This document shows positions 44,024 to 52,500 of a stretch of DNA of 59,713 bases, one piece after another; the first letter of the stretch is position 1, and each line of letters opens with the position of its first letter. The position numbers and the translations under genes were made by a program. Under the pieces are notes generated by a model that did not search any database, was not told the DNA's origin, and saw only the letters and a program-made list of their open reading frames with translations. Origin of the DNA: an uncultured Acidobacteriia bacterium (GTDB lineage: Bacteria > Acidobacteriota > Terriglobia > Bryobacterales > Bryobacteraceae); contig CAIVPR010000165.1 in NCBI GenBank assembly GCA_903907865.1, positions 1 to 59,713 of the forward strand, read 5' to 3'.

Positions 44024-46831
44024 TCAATACACGTAGATGAACTCGTTGGATGCCATCAGGGCATGGCAGAAACTCTGCCACGACTTCAGTTCGTCAAAAT
44101 CCGGCCACTTGGTGTGGAGGCTCTTGATGTAGGTCAGGCCGCCGTCCACCTCGTTCGGAGTCGGACGGCGGTCCAGAATCCGCAAATATGCTTCCTCGAT
44201 CCGCTTCGAATCCTTCGGTGCCTCCGCCAAAACCTTCTTGGCCAGATTCTGCGCCTCGCGGATCACCAGCGGACTGTTCATCACGAACAGCGCCTGGGTC
44301 GAAACCGTCGTCGGACTGCGCTTGCCCTCGGGCGTCGTGGCGTCGCCGAAGTCGAACAGCATCCAGAGGGTCGGCAAGTTGGACCGGCGCAGCGGCAGAT
44401 AAATGCTGCGGCGGTTGGTCGCTTCCGGATTCATCGAGATGCGCGTGGCGCTCGTCTCGCCATCCGTCCCGACCCCCGGGTCCAAGGTTCCGCCCATCGT
44501 CAGATCGATGTCGCCGCCAATTGAAAGGAACGCGTCGCGGATCTCCTCAATGCTCAGCCGACGCCGCGGGTAGCGCGACAGCAGCCGGTTTTCCGGGTCC
44601 TTCTCCTTCTTCGCCGCGTCGTACTCCGCCGACATCTGGTACGTCTTCGACATCATGATCTGCTTGTGCATCTTCTTCAACGACCAGCCCGTATCCATGA
44701 AGGTCGAAGCAAGGTAATCCAGCAATTCCGGATTCGACGGGCGCTCCCCCAGCTTGCCGAAATTGTCCGGCGTCCGCACGATCCCTTCCGTGAAGTGGCC
44801 CTGCCAAATGCGGTTGGCCATCACGCGCGCCGGGAGCGGGTTGCGGGCGTCGACAATCCAATTCGCCAGCTCCAACCGGCCGCTCTTCGACGTCACCGAC
44901 GGAGCGGGCGCGTTCACCTGGAGGATGCCGGGCACCGACGGCTGCACCGGGTCGCCCAAATTGTGGTAGTCGCCGCGAAGGAAAACATGCTGCTCCACCG
45001 TCGGACCCTCCTTGACCGCACAGGCCATCGGAATCTCCTCGGTCGGGAGCGTCTTCTCCATTTCGTCGCTCTGCTTCAGCAGATCCAACATTTCCTTCGC
45101 CTTGTCGGGCGCAAGACCGGCGATCTGCACTTCACGAGTGCGGTGGAACGGGGCGTCGTTGCTCCACCAGACGTTGTAGAAGAACGGATCCTTGGCTGCG
45201 GTGACCTGCGGCTTCGGACCAGCCAGCTTGCCCGAAGACGGATAGCTGTTGCGCGCCGTGTTCCACCAGCTCAGATCCTGGTCATATTGATAGGCGGACT
45301 TGTGGAAATCCTCCTTGTACTCCGCCGCAACAGCATTCCGATTCGCGTCCGTGCTCGCCCGCCACTTCGCCAACTCGGGCGAGCTGGACGCCAGATACTT
45401 CGTCCACTTGGCCAAGATCGCCGGATCGAGCTTCGAATCCGCCGCCAACGGCTTGCCCGCAGCGAGCATGTACTCGACCATCTTCGCCTCGTCGGTGTCG
45501 CGGTGCTTCTTGGCGTCCCGGTCGAAATCGAGGATCTTTGCCACCTTCCGCTCGACATCGATGTACGCCGACCACTTCTTCCGAAACGCCTCGAACTGCC
45601 CGTCCGGTGCCAGCGGCGTTTGGATCGGATCGCCCGTCTCGCCCCCCGCATAGCTCAGCGTGCTGGCGAAAACTGCGGCGAACTGGTAGTAGTCCTTGGT
45701 CGCGATGGGGTCGAACTTATGGTCGTGGCAACGCGCACAGTTGACGGTCAGCCCGAGCAGCGCCTTCGAAGTCACCTCGATCTGGTCGTCGACCACGTCG
45801 TACCGCTTCAGCGGCAAATCCTTCTGCGCCAGCGCCTTCTTGCCCAGCGAGAGGAACCCCGTGGCCACGATGCCCCGGTACCCGACGCCGGAATTCGGGT
45901 CGGCGGCCAAAATGTCGCCCGCCAACTGCTCGCGCACGAACTCGTCGTACGGCATGTCGTCGTTGAACGCCTTCACCACATAGTCGCGATAGCGCCACGC
46001 GTGCGGATACCGGTGGTCCTCGTCGCTGCCCGTCGAATCGGCGTAGCGCATCACATCCAGCCACTGCCGACCCCAACGTTCCCCGTATCGCGGCGACGCC
46101 AGCAGCCGGTCGATAACTTTTTCAAAAGCGTTGGAAGACTTGTCGGCCAGGAAATCCGCCAGTTCCTTCTCCGTGGGCGGCAGGCCGGTCAGATCGAATG
46201 TCGCGCGACGCAACAGCGTCGTCTTGTCCGTCTGCGCCGCGGGCTGAAGACCATTCTTTTCGAGGTTCGCCAGAATGAACTGGTCAATCGGATTCGACGA
46301 CCAATCAGCGCGCTTCGGAGCCGTGGAGGGCCCACCGGCGCGCGAAAGCGGCTTGAACGACCAGAACTGTTTATCCTCGTCCGTAATCTTGCCGCGCAGC
46401 GCGACCGGCCGGAGCCCGGTGCCCGACGCTGCTTGCGTAGCCGAAGCGTTCTGCGGCACCGGCGACCCCGCCGCCAACCATTCTCTAATGCTGGCGATCT
46501 GCTCGGCGGGAAGCTTGCCCTGCGGCGGCATCTTCACCCGCTCCTCATAGGACAGAGCTTTAAAGAGGATGCTCTTGGACGGGTCCGCCGCCGGCCCGAA
46601 AAGGCCGCTGGACTTGACTTCGGCGATCGCGTCGGTCGTGCTCAGGTCGATCCCGCCGCTCTTCAGCTTCGCGTTGTGGCAACCCTGGCACTTCTCGGCG
46701 AACAAGGGGCGGGCGTTTTTCTCGAAGAGCTCGGACTTGTCGAGCGCCGCCTGGGGGGACTGGGCGTAGACCGTGGCTCCAGCGGTGAGAAACAGCGGGA
46801 GGATTGCGTGGGCGGCGGCGTGGAGTTTCAT
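44024..46831 (-). CDS. PSCyt1-PSCyt2-PSD1 domain cytochrome protein
   Basis: A 935-residue exported protein with a signal peptide, a haem c motif CQGCHNAKLKSGGIDLS (residues 53-69) and PSCyt1 partner loop KMPPQGKLPAEQI, the DUF1549 domain (NPIDQFILANLEKNGL, FDLTGLPPTEKELADFL, YGERWGRQWLDVMRYADSTG) with a second CARCHDHKFDPI site, and the C-terminal DUF1553 domain (RLELANWIVDARNPLPARVM, SLKKMHKQIMMSKTYQMS, RRRLSIEEIRDAFL). It is the standard partner of DUF1501 proteins; electron transfer in the periplasm is likely. First gene of the operon. Confidence 0.92.
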   Translation of the reverse strand: MKLHAAAHAILPLFLTAGATVYAQSPQAALDKSELFEKNARPLFAEKCQGCHNAKLKSGGIDLSTTDAIAEVKSSGLFGPAADPSKSILFKALSYEERVKMPPQGKLPAEQIASIREWLAAGSPVPQNASATQAASGTGLRPVALRGKITDEDKQFWSFKPLSRAGGPSTAPKRADWSSNPIDQFILANLEKNGLQPAAQTDKTTLLRRATFDLTGLPPTEKELADFLADKSSNAFEKVIDRLLASPRYGERWGRQWLDVMRYADSTGSDEDHRYPHAWRYRDYVVKAFNDDMPYDEFVREQLAGDILAADPNSGVGYRGIVATGFLSLGKKALAQKDLPLKRYDVVDDQIEVTSKALLGLTVNCARCHDHKFDPIATKDYYQFAAVFASTLSYAGGETGDPIQTPLAPDGQFEAFRKKWSAYIDVERKVAKILDFDRDAKKHRDTDEAKMVEYMLAAGKPLAADSKLDPAILAKWTKYLASSSPELAKWRASTDANRNAVAAEYKEDFHKSAYQYDQDLSWWNTARNSYPSSGKLAGPKPQVTAAKDPFFYNVWWSNDAPFHRTREVQIAGLAPDKAKEMLDLLKQSDEMEKTLPTEEIPMACAVKEGPTVEQHVFLRGDYHNLGDPVQPSVPGILQVNAPAPSVTSKSGRLELANWIVDARNPLPARVMANRIWQGHFTEGIVRTPDNFGKLGERPSNPELLDYLASTFMDTGWSLKKMHKQIMMSKTYQMSAEYDAAKKEKDPENRLLSRYPRRRLSIEEIRDAFLSIGGDIDLTMGGTLDPGVGTDGETSATRISMNPEATNRRSIYLPLRRSNLPTLWMLFDFGDATTPEGKRSPTTVSTQALFVMNSPLVIREAQNLAKKVLAEAPKDSKRIEEAYLRILDRRPTPNEVDGGLTYIKSLHTKWPDFDELKSWQSFCHALMASNEFIYVY

Positions 46832-46974
46832 AGTCTGGCTAGGCTGTGGACCCGCGGAGGCTTAAACGTTAACCGCATCGTCCGAACGTCCTCCATTGTA
46901 TCTCAAAATCGGAGGCAACATCCGCCCCGTCCTGCCGTGAACCGCCCTCCGCAATAACGACCTCAGCCTGCAAG

Positions 46975-46998
46975 CCGAGCCGCGACCGCAACGGAGTG
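46975..46998 (+). repeat. dispersed repeat copy
   Basis: CCGAGCCGCGACCGCAACGG followed by AGTG, one base different from the consensus. It lies in the 264-base gap between the PSD1 gene and the receptor gene, which otherwise holds only the terminator hairpin. Confidence 0.7.
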
Positions 46999-47049
46999 TC
47001 CAACGCCCTTCGACCCACCAATCCAGATGAAAACCGGCTAGGACCCCGT

Positions 47050-47091
47050 TGTAGAACTCCCCACATTGTTGTCAAGGGGGAGTCCTACAAT
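47050..47091 (-). terminator. hairpin after the TonB-type receptor gene
   Basis: Arms TTGTAGAACTCCCC (47050-47063) and GGGGAGTCCTACAA (47078-47091) pair with one mismatch around a 14-base loop, a few bases past the receptor stop. No clear T-run follows on the minus strand. Confidence 0.5.
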
Positions 47092-47095
47092 AGGC

Positions 47096-50000
47096 TCAGA
47101 AATTCACCCGCAGGCTGAATTCCACAATCCGTCCGCCCGGATCGTTCGTGTTGGACAGGTCGCGGTAGGCCCCGGAAGTCTGCCCGAAGCCAGTGCCATT
47201 CACGCCCAGCGTGGTCGTGATGCCGTTGCCCGGCGTGAACAGCAGGAAGTTGGTCAAGTTGAACGCGTTGAGCGCCTGCATGCGGAACTCAACGTTCACC
47301 TTCTCGCCGATGTAGGTCTTCTTCGCCAAGCTGAAGTCCCACTTCTGCTGCATGGGCCCATACAACATGATGCGTTCGCCCATCTGGCCTGGCTGGTCGG
47401 CCGGTCCAATGTAGGGCGCGCTGCGGTCGAGGTTCGCGAGCGTCTTGCCATTCACCTCGAACGCGGCATTGGTGTTGTCGATCAGCGATTGCGGCAGGTA
47501 CTCGACCACCCCGATGGGCGGCGTAGTCGCGGTTCCGGCCAGTGTCACCTTGCGGATCTGCATCATGCCCTGCAACTGGCTCAGAGTCATGTTGTGCAGG
47601 ATTACCCCGGAATCGTTCTGGTTCAAAGTGGAACGACCGCTGGTGAGGCGGATCGGCGAACCCGTCTGGATCCGGGTGACCGACGCCAACTGCCAGCCTT
47701 CGAGGAACTTGCGGGCGACCGGGCTGGTAACGTGCGAGAAGAAATGGTGCTTCGGGCCGAACGGCAACTCATAGACCCAGTTCATCTTCACAGCCTGGCG
47801 AATGTCGAACGGCGACGCCGATTTGTCGTATCCGACATCGCGCAGCGTGGTGTAGCTGCCGCCGATCCCCTGGCTCTGCTCGTTCGAAATCGAGTGGCTC
47901 CAAACGTAGCTGCCTTGGAACAGCAGTCCGGCCGACATGCGCCGTTTCAACTCCACCTGCAGACCGTGGTAGTTCGAATTGCCGCCGTTCACCTCGATGT
48001 TGGCGGAACCGGTGGTCAAGGTCGGGTTCACCAAAAACAGGTTGGACGGGCTACCGGCCGCAGTCAACCGCCCCATGCGCGTCGCGTTGGTGGCGATGGC
48101 GTTGGCAAGCGCCCCTGCCTGGCCCTGCTCGATCTGCAGTGCGCTGGTCGCGTCGTTGTTGGCGGCAAGCGAGGTGAAGATCAGGGGTAGGGATGCCTGT
48201 CCGGGCAGCCCGACATACTGGTTCGACTTGGACCTGTTGACGGCCATGCAAACCGGGTCTGGGGTCGCGCAGCCCCTGGCCAGCGCCAGATTGTTCCGAG
48301 CCGTCTTGAACTCGCCCAGGAAGCCGTTCTCCACGATGTTGATTTCGTTGATGTTGACCTGCCTCCAGAGGTCCGTGCCGTGGTTGCCGACGTACCGCAC
48401 TTCCAGCACCGTGTCACGAGTGATTTCGCGCTGGATGCCGAAATCCCAGCTCTGCACGTAGCCGGTTTTCAGATTGGGGGAGAAGTCGGAAACGCTGTTG
48501 GTGGCGGCGGCGGCCAAGGGGAACGAGGGCGTCGTGGGGGCAACACGGCTCGGCAGACTGGAATTGCGGAACAGGACGCTGCCAGGCGCGCCGAACTGCG
48601 CCGGGAAGTTGGTCGGATCCACGTTGAGGGTGAGGGTACGGCCCTGGTTGCCACCCCACAGCGCCAGCGTGCTCGCGTCCTCGCGGATCGTGTTGATGGC
48701 GTAACCGGCGCGGATCACAGCGCCGCCAAGGATCCAGCCAAACGGACCTTTGTTCTTCGGCGCGTTCCACGCCAGCCCGACCGACGGCGAGAACTGATTG
48801 TTCCGCACCTTGTAGCCGCTTTCACCAGGCGTGATGGCGTTGAACACAGGAGCCGCCCCGGTGAGCGTGCCCGGCTTGAAGAGGTTGCCGACGCCGGAAA
48901 CACCCCAAACGCCCGCGTATCCGGGGCGCGTGTAGACCCCGTCGTCGTTGACCGGGGGATTCTGGCGGTCCCAACGGACGCCGTAGTTGAACGTCAGGCT
49001 CGGGCTCAGCTTCCACGAATCCTGGGCATACAGGCCGATCTCACGCTGGTGGTTGCGCACAACCGGCTGATTCGGACCGTAGGCCTTGCTGTTTTCGTCC
49101 GAAACAACGGAGCGGTTGATGGCCGAAATCCGACCCGTCAGCAGCGCGTAGAGGGCCGGCGCGTTGGTCTGCATGTCGGTCGCGTTGGCACCGGGGAAAT
49201 TGGTGGCATTGAAGATGTTGGTGGACCCGGTGATGACCGGGTCGCCCGCCACCACGCCGAAGGCCAGCGTTGGGATGATCTGCGTGCCGTTCACCGAGGT
49301 CGTCCAAGAGTTGACCTGGGTGAAGCTGCCGCCGAAATTCACAAGATGCCCCGTCCTCGAGTACGTCAGGTTGGCGTTCCCCTGCTTGAGCGGCGTGTTG
49401 CGGCGAGTCTGGCCCGTCGTGCGATAAGGATTGGTGACGAAACCGAGCGTCGGCGCATATCCCTGCCACTGCGCGAAATCGCTGGGGGCAATGCCGTTGT
49501 TGAAGATTACCGTGCCGCCGGTGAGTCCGAAACGAACCTCGCTGACCAAGTGCGACGTGAGTGTGGAGCGCAACGCGGTAACCGCGGAGAACGCGATGCC
49601 ACCCTGGTTCCCCGGCTCCGTGCCGTTCAGGACGTTGCCGGTACCCGGGAAAATCGGGCTCGCCGTGCCGATGTTCACGCCGTCCGGCCGACGGATGTTC
49701 GTCTGGTAGTTGTAGACGAACTCGAGGTGATGCTTCTCGGTGAGGTTGTAGTCGAGCCGCGTGGTGGGGAAGCGCCGGTAGTTGCCGCCCTTGCTCTGGA
49801 AGTCCAAATTGTTGCGGTTGTAGTCGGTGTTGGTCGCGATGCGGCTCTTCAGACCCGGCAGGCCGGTCGTGAGGGCGCCGATCTGCGACAGTGTCTTGGA
49901 AATGATCGGGTCCGGCGTGGAGGTGAATCCGGCCCCCGCCGCGATCTGGTAGAGGTTGACCGAACGCACCGTGCCCGCGGTATCGCGATAGCGGAAAATT

Positions 50001-50959
50001 CCGCTGGCGGCTTCCGGAGTGAGGACGGTGCCGGTGGGCTCGGTATACGTCTGGGGCAACTGGAAGGCCTCCATGTGCACGAAGAAGAACAGCTTGTTCT
50101 TCTTGATCGGCCCGCCGATCAGCCCGCCGAACTGGTTCATCACCAGATGGTCGCGCGGTTGGCCATTCAGGTTGTTGAAGTACGCGTTGGCATTCAGGTC
50201 CTGGTTCCGATGCTGCTCGAAGAGGCCGCCGTGGAAGGCGTTGGAGCCTGACCGCGTCACCATCTTGACCTGCATCGCACCTTCGGCGTTGCTGTCGGCG
50301 CCGGCCGCGGCGGACGTGATGGTCATTTCCTCGATCGAGTCGGCCCGCGGGAAGATGGCGTTGAAGAACCCGTCGCTGCTCTTGTTCGAGTTGTCCTGGA
50401 TGTTGATGCCGTCGAGCGTCACGTTCAGCGCGCTCTGCGGCAAACCGTAGACGGATGTGCTGCGGGGCACGCCCGGAGTGGCGCTGCCTGGCTGGGTCAC
50501 GATGAGTTCCGTCAGGTTGCGGCTGGTGAACGGCAGTTCGTGGAGTTGCCGGCCTTCCAGAGTGGAAGTGACCGTCGCGCTCTGCGTTTGCAGGATTTCC
50601 GCACCGCCCGTGACCTCGATGGTCTCGGACACCGAACCGATTTCGAGGCGCACGTTGGCGGTCGATGGAACGCCTGCGTCAACCTTCACGTTTTCAATCG
50701 TCACGGCCTTGAAGCCGGTCTGGCTGACTTTGACAGTATAAAGCGCCGTCGGAATGGAGGGCAGAACCCACAAGCCCTGCGAGTTGGTGTCTAGGTTGAA
50801 GTTTTGGCCTGTCTGGAGGTTGGACACCACGACTTTGGCGCTGGGCACGGCTGCCCCTTGCGCGTCGGTGACGGTTCCTTCCAAACGACCGGTCGTTACC
50901 TGGGCAAAACAAATGGACGACAGTGCCATCAGAAGGCACGCCGCAACGGAACTTTTCAT
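47096..50959 (-). CDS. TonB-dependent-receptor-like outer membrane protein, Oar/carboxypeptidase-regulatory type
   Basis: A 1287-residue outer-membrane protein. The signal peptide is KSSVAACLLMALSSICFA. A carboxypeptidase-regulatory beta sandwich (20-110: GRLEGTVTDAQGAAVPSAKV) is followed by a plug (ETIEVTGGAEILQT, LIVTQPGSATPGV, LDGINIQDNSNKSS, PRADSIEEMTITSAAAGADS) and a very long barrel ending in RIVEFSLRVNF with the terminal aromatic. This is the acidobacterial Oar-like group, probably importing large oligomers or used in adhesion. GGGAG before the ATG at 50957-50959 fixes the start; a longer reading has no signal peptide. It stands alone, next to no dedicated glycoside hydrolase. Confidence 0.92.
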   Translation of the reverse strand: MKSSVAACLLMALSSICFAQVTTGRLEGTVTDAQGAAVPSAKVVVSNLQTGQNFNLDTNSQGLWVLPSIPTALYTVKVSQTGFKAVTIENVKVDAGVPSTANVRLEIGSVSETIEVTGGAEILQTQSATVTSTLEGRQLHELPFTSRNLTELIVTQPGSATPGVPRSTSVYGLPQSALNVTLDGINIQDNSNKSSDGFFNAIFPRADSIEEMTITSAAAGADSNAEGAMQVKMVTRSGSNAFHGGLFEQHRNQDLNANAYFNNLNGQPRDHLVMNQFGGLIGGPIKKNKLFFFVHMEAFQLPQTYTEPTGTVLTPEAASGIFRYRDTAGTVRSVNLYQIAAGAGFTSTPDPIISKTLSQIGALTTGLPGLKSRIATNTDYNRNNLDFQSKGGNYRRFPTTRLDYNLTEKHHLEFVYNYQTNIRRPDGVNIGTASPIFPGTGNVLNGTEPGNQGGIAFSAVTALRSTLTSHLVSEVRFGLTGGTVIFNNGIAPSDFAQWQGYAPTLGFVTNPYRTTGQTRRNTPLKQGNANLTYSRTGHLVNFGGSFTQVNSWTTSVNGTQIIPTLAFGVVAGDPVITGSTNIFNATNFPGANATDMQTNAPALYALLTGRISAINRSVVSDENSKAYGPNQPVVRNHQREIGLYAQDSWKLSPSLTFNYGVRWDRQNPPVNDDGVYTRPGYAGVWGVSGVGNLFKPGTLTGAAPVFNAITPGESGYKVRNNQFSPSVGLAWNAPKNKGPFGWILGGAVIRAGYAINTIREDASTLALWGGNQGRTLTLNVDPTNFPAQFGAPGSVLFRNSSLPSRVAPTTPSFPLAAAATNSVSDFSPNLKTGYVQSWDFGIQREITRDTVLEVRYVGNHGTDLWRQVNINEINIVENGFLGEFKTARNNLALARGCATPDPVCMAVNRSKSNQYVGLPGQASLPLIFTSLAANNDATSALQIEQGQAGALANAIATNATRMGRLTAAGSPSNLFLVNPTLTTGSANIEVNGGNSNYHGLQVELKRRMSAGLLFQGSYVWSHSISNEQSQGIGGSYTTLRDVGYDKSASPFDIRQAVKMNWVYELPFGPKHHFFSHVTSPVARKFLEGWQLASVTRIQTGSPIRLTSGRSTLNQNDSGVILHNMTLSQLQGMMQIRKVTLAGTATTPPIGVVEYLPQSLIDNTNAAFEVNGKTLANLDRSAPYIGPADQPGQMGERIMLYGPMQQKWDFSLAKKTYIGEKVNVEFRMQALNAFNLTNFLLFTPGNGITTTLGVNGTGFGQTSGAYRDLSNTNDPGGRIVEFSLRVNF

Positions 50960-51496
50960 CGAATCACTCCCCTGGGATTGAGGTAACCCTGATGATGGCA
51001 GTTCCGAAACCTTGGGAGTGCCCCTCGCTACTTGGCCTGTCTGCTTGCTAGTGTAGCGGGATCGCGGGGGAAGATCAAGGGGTTCCAAGAGACCGGGAGT
51101 AAAGATCTCCGTCGACGCGGCACCCTTTACTTCGCAGGCGCGACACGCTTCAGTTCCTCAAACCAGTTCGACATATCCATTGCGTGCGCCGACCCCGACC
51201 GCCTCGCGACCATTCCCATTTTCATTCAAATCCTTGCGGGCCGGACCAACGCGATCCCATTCACTCTCAACAGAGCCCGTTGCCGTAACGGCTGTGCGAA
51301 AGTGCCTGCCGGAGCCCAATCGACACGCGTCCGCCCCCCCACCAAGCCCGTTGACCCAGCGCGTCGGCTAACCAAGAATGAATCCACCTTGCGATCTTTG
51401 CGTGCCTTTCTTCGCGTCCTTTGCGCGAACCGCGTTTTCCGGCGTTCTTGCAGGTCGTTGAAGAGGACCGGAAATCGGCAAACGATCACGCCCCAA
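50960..51496. other. 537-base stretch without a clear gene
   Basis: Upstream sequence of the receptor. On the minus strand a short frame near 51120-51215 ends ...SNWFEELKRVAPAK and could be the tail of a lost antitoxin-like gene, but it has no recognisable family. A CGCAAAG-rich tract lies at 51388-51432. Nothing else is supported. Confidence 0.4.
51388..51432 (-). repeat. CGCAAAG/GCGAAG-rich tract
   Basis: On the minus strand the tract reads CGCAAAGGACGCGAAGAAAG, then GCACGCAAAGATCGCAAGG: about four imperfect units of seven to eleven bases. Similar tracts occur widely between genes in environmental bacteria; the meaning is unknown. Confidence 0.5.
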
Positions 51497-51882
51497 TCAC
51501 CACACGCGGCGCACCGCGTAGGCGTCAAATATCGTTTCGTTGCTAATCAAAGGAATATTTTCAGCCAGTGCCTGGGCAATCAGCATCCGGTCAAACGGAT
51601 CTTTGTGCGGCCCGGGCAATTGTCCCGCGCGAATTCCGTGATCCACCGAAACCGCGAGTCGCTCGAAACGTTCCGTCTCAGCCAAGCTTCGAAAACGGCC
51701 ACCAGTTCGACCGCAGTCGGAAGTCGGCCGATCCGGACCTTCGTCGCGATCTCCCACGCCGAAGCCGCGCTGACCACCATCGTATTCGCCGGGTTCGAAA
51801 TCAGGCGGATCGCCGCCGCCGACAACGCCGGATCGGCCGCCAACCACCACAAGAGCGCGTGTGTGTCCAACAAGGCACGCAC
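51497..51882 (-). pseudogene. vapC-type PIN toxin broken by a one-base frameshift
   Basis: From a GTG at 51880-51882 the frame reads VRALLDTHALLWWLAADPA, then VSAASAWEIATKVRIGRLPT and VAVFEAWL, all PIN-domain sequence. It then leaves frame. The other minus frame continues from about 51683 with ETERFERLAVSVDHGIRAGQ, KDPFDRMLIAQALAENIPL and YAVRRVW. The two parts together span 386 bases, one short of a 128-residue VapC. The toxin is therefore inactive, or one base is missing from the sequence. Confidence 0.7.
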
Positions 51883-51889
51883 CCGGACT

Positions 51890-52120
51890 CTACTCCCATC
51901 CGACCAGTTCTTCGGCGGGGAGAGGCTCAAAGAACTCTGGGCCAACCGACAGCACCCCCTTCAATGCCCCTGGCTGCCGAGCCCCTTTGACCTCGCCGAT
52001 CGCAACCAGACGGGCCACCGGCGTGGGTCCGCGCGAAATAATCACCTCTTCGCCGTCAGCTGCAACCTGAATCAACCGCGAGAGTTGGGTCTTGGCTTCG
52101 TGAATCGTGACTTGCTTCAT
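51890..52120 (-). CDS. Phd/VapB-type antitoxin
   Basis: A 76-residue antitoxin: MKQVTIHEAKTQLSRLIQVA is the Phd-fold DNA-binding start, VVIISRGPTPVARLVAI-type strand follows (EEVIISRGPTPVARLVAIGE) and the acidic C-terminus FFEPLPAEELVGWE binds the toxin groove. The toxin start lies eight bases downstream. The antitoxin seems intact although the toxin is frame-shifted. Confidence 0.87.
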   Translation of the reverse strand: MKQVTIHEAKTQLSRLIQVAADGEEVIISRGPTPVARLVAIGEVKGARQPGALKGVLSVGPEFFEPLPAEELVGWE

Positions 52121-52500
52121 GATGGGTGCCTAGCTAACCCAGTTTAGTCCACTCTTCACGAGCAAGGTCGAGGCCCCTGGGCCTGTTCGGAGCCTGAGCC
52201 TACTAACCGGATTCATTTGTACATGCCTACTGACGCTCTGGGTGCTGCAGCTTGAAAAACAGCCTCGGCTAGCGTTGGAAGAACTGATCGACCTGGATCG
52301 GGCATGGATGCCGAGCTCGTCCGCAACGCATGCGAGCTTAGATCTCGTCCCGAGCTTGGCCGTGACACCAGCCCCAACCATGACGCTTGTAGCAGCGGAG
52401 GTTTCGGGGTGACATTCGCTAGCTCGACCCGATATACGCAACCAGAAAACCATGCCGGACTCAATTTGAGGAATTCAGAATAAAGGCCGAGATCGCCCCA
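52121..52500. other. 380-base stretch between vapB and the ABC-3C ATPase
   Basis: Short frames exist on both strands but none has a family-like pattern or a ribosome site. I see no repeat or promoter that stands out. Confidence 0.4.

Noticed and set aside
44666-46957. 763-codon open frame on the plus strand
   Set aside because: It is fully antisense to the PSD1 cytochrome gene, is Arg/His-rich without a family pattern and arises from GC-rich third-position bias.
48380-50251. 623-codon plus-strand frame
   Set aside because: Antisense to the receptor gene, compositionally like other shadow frames, with no domain motif.
51388-51432. CGCAAAG tract as a CRISPR-like array
   Set aside because: Units are short, imperfect and contiguous, without spacers of even length or cas genes.
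52121-52500. Small frames between vapB and the ATPase as genes
   Set aside because: No ribosome site, no recognisable fold pattern, and several frames of equal length on both strands.
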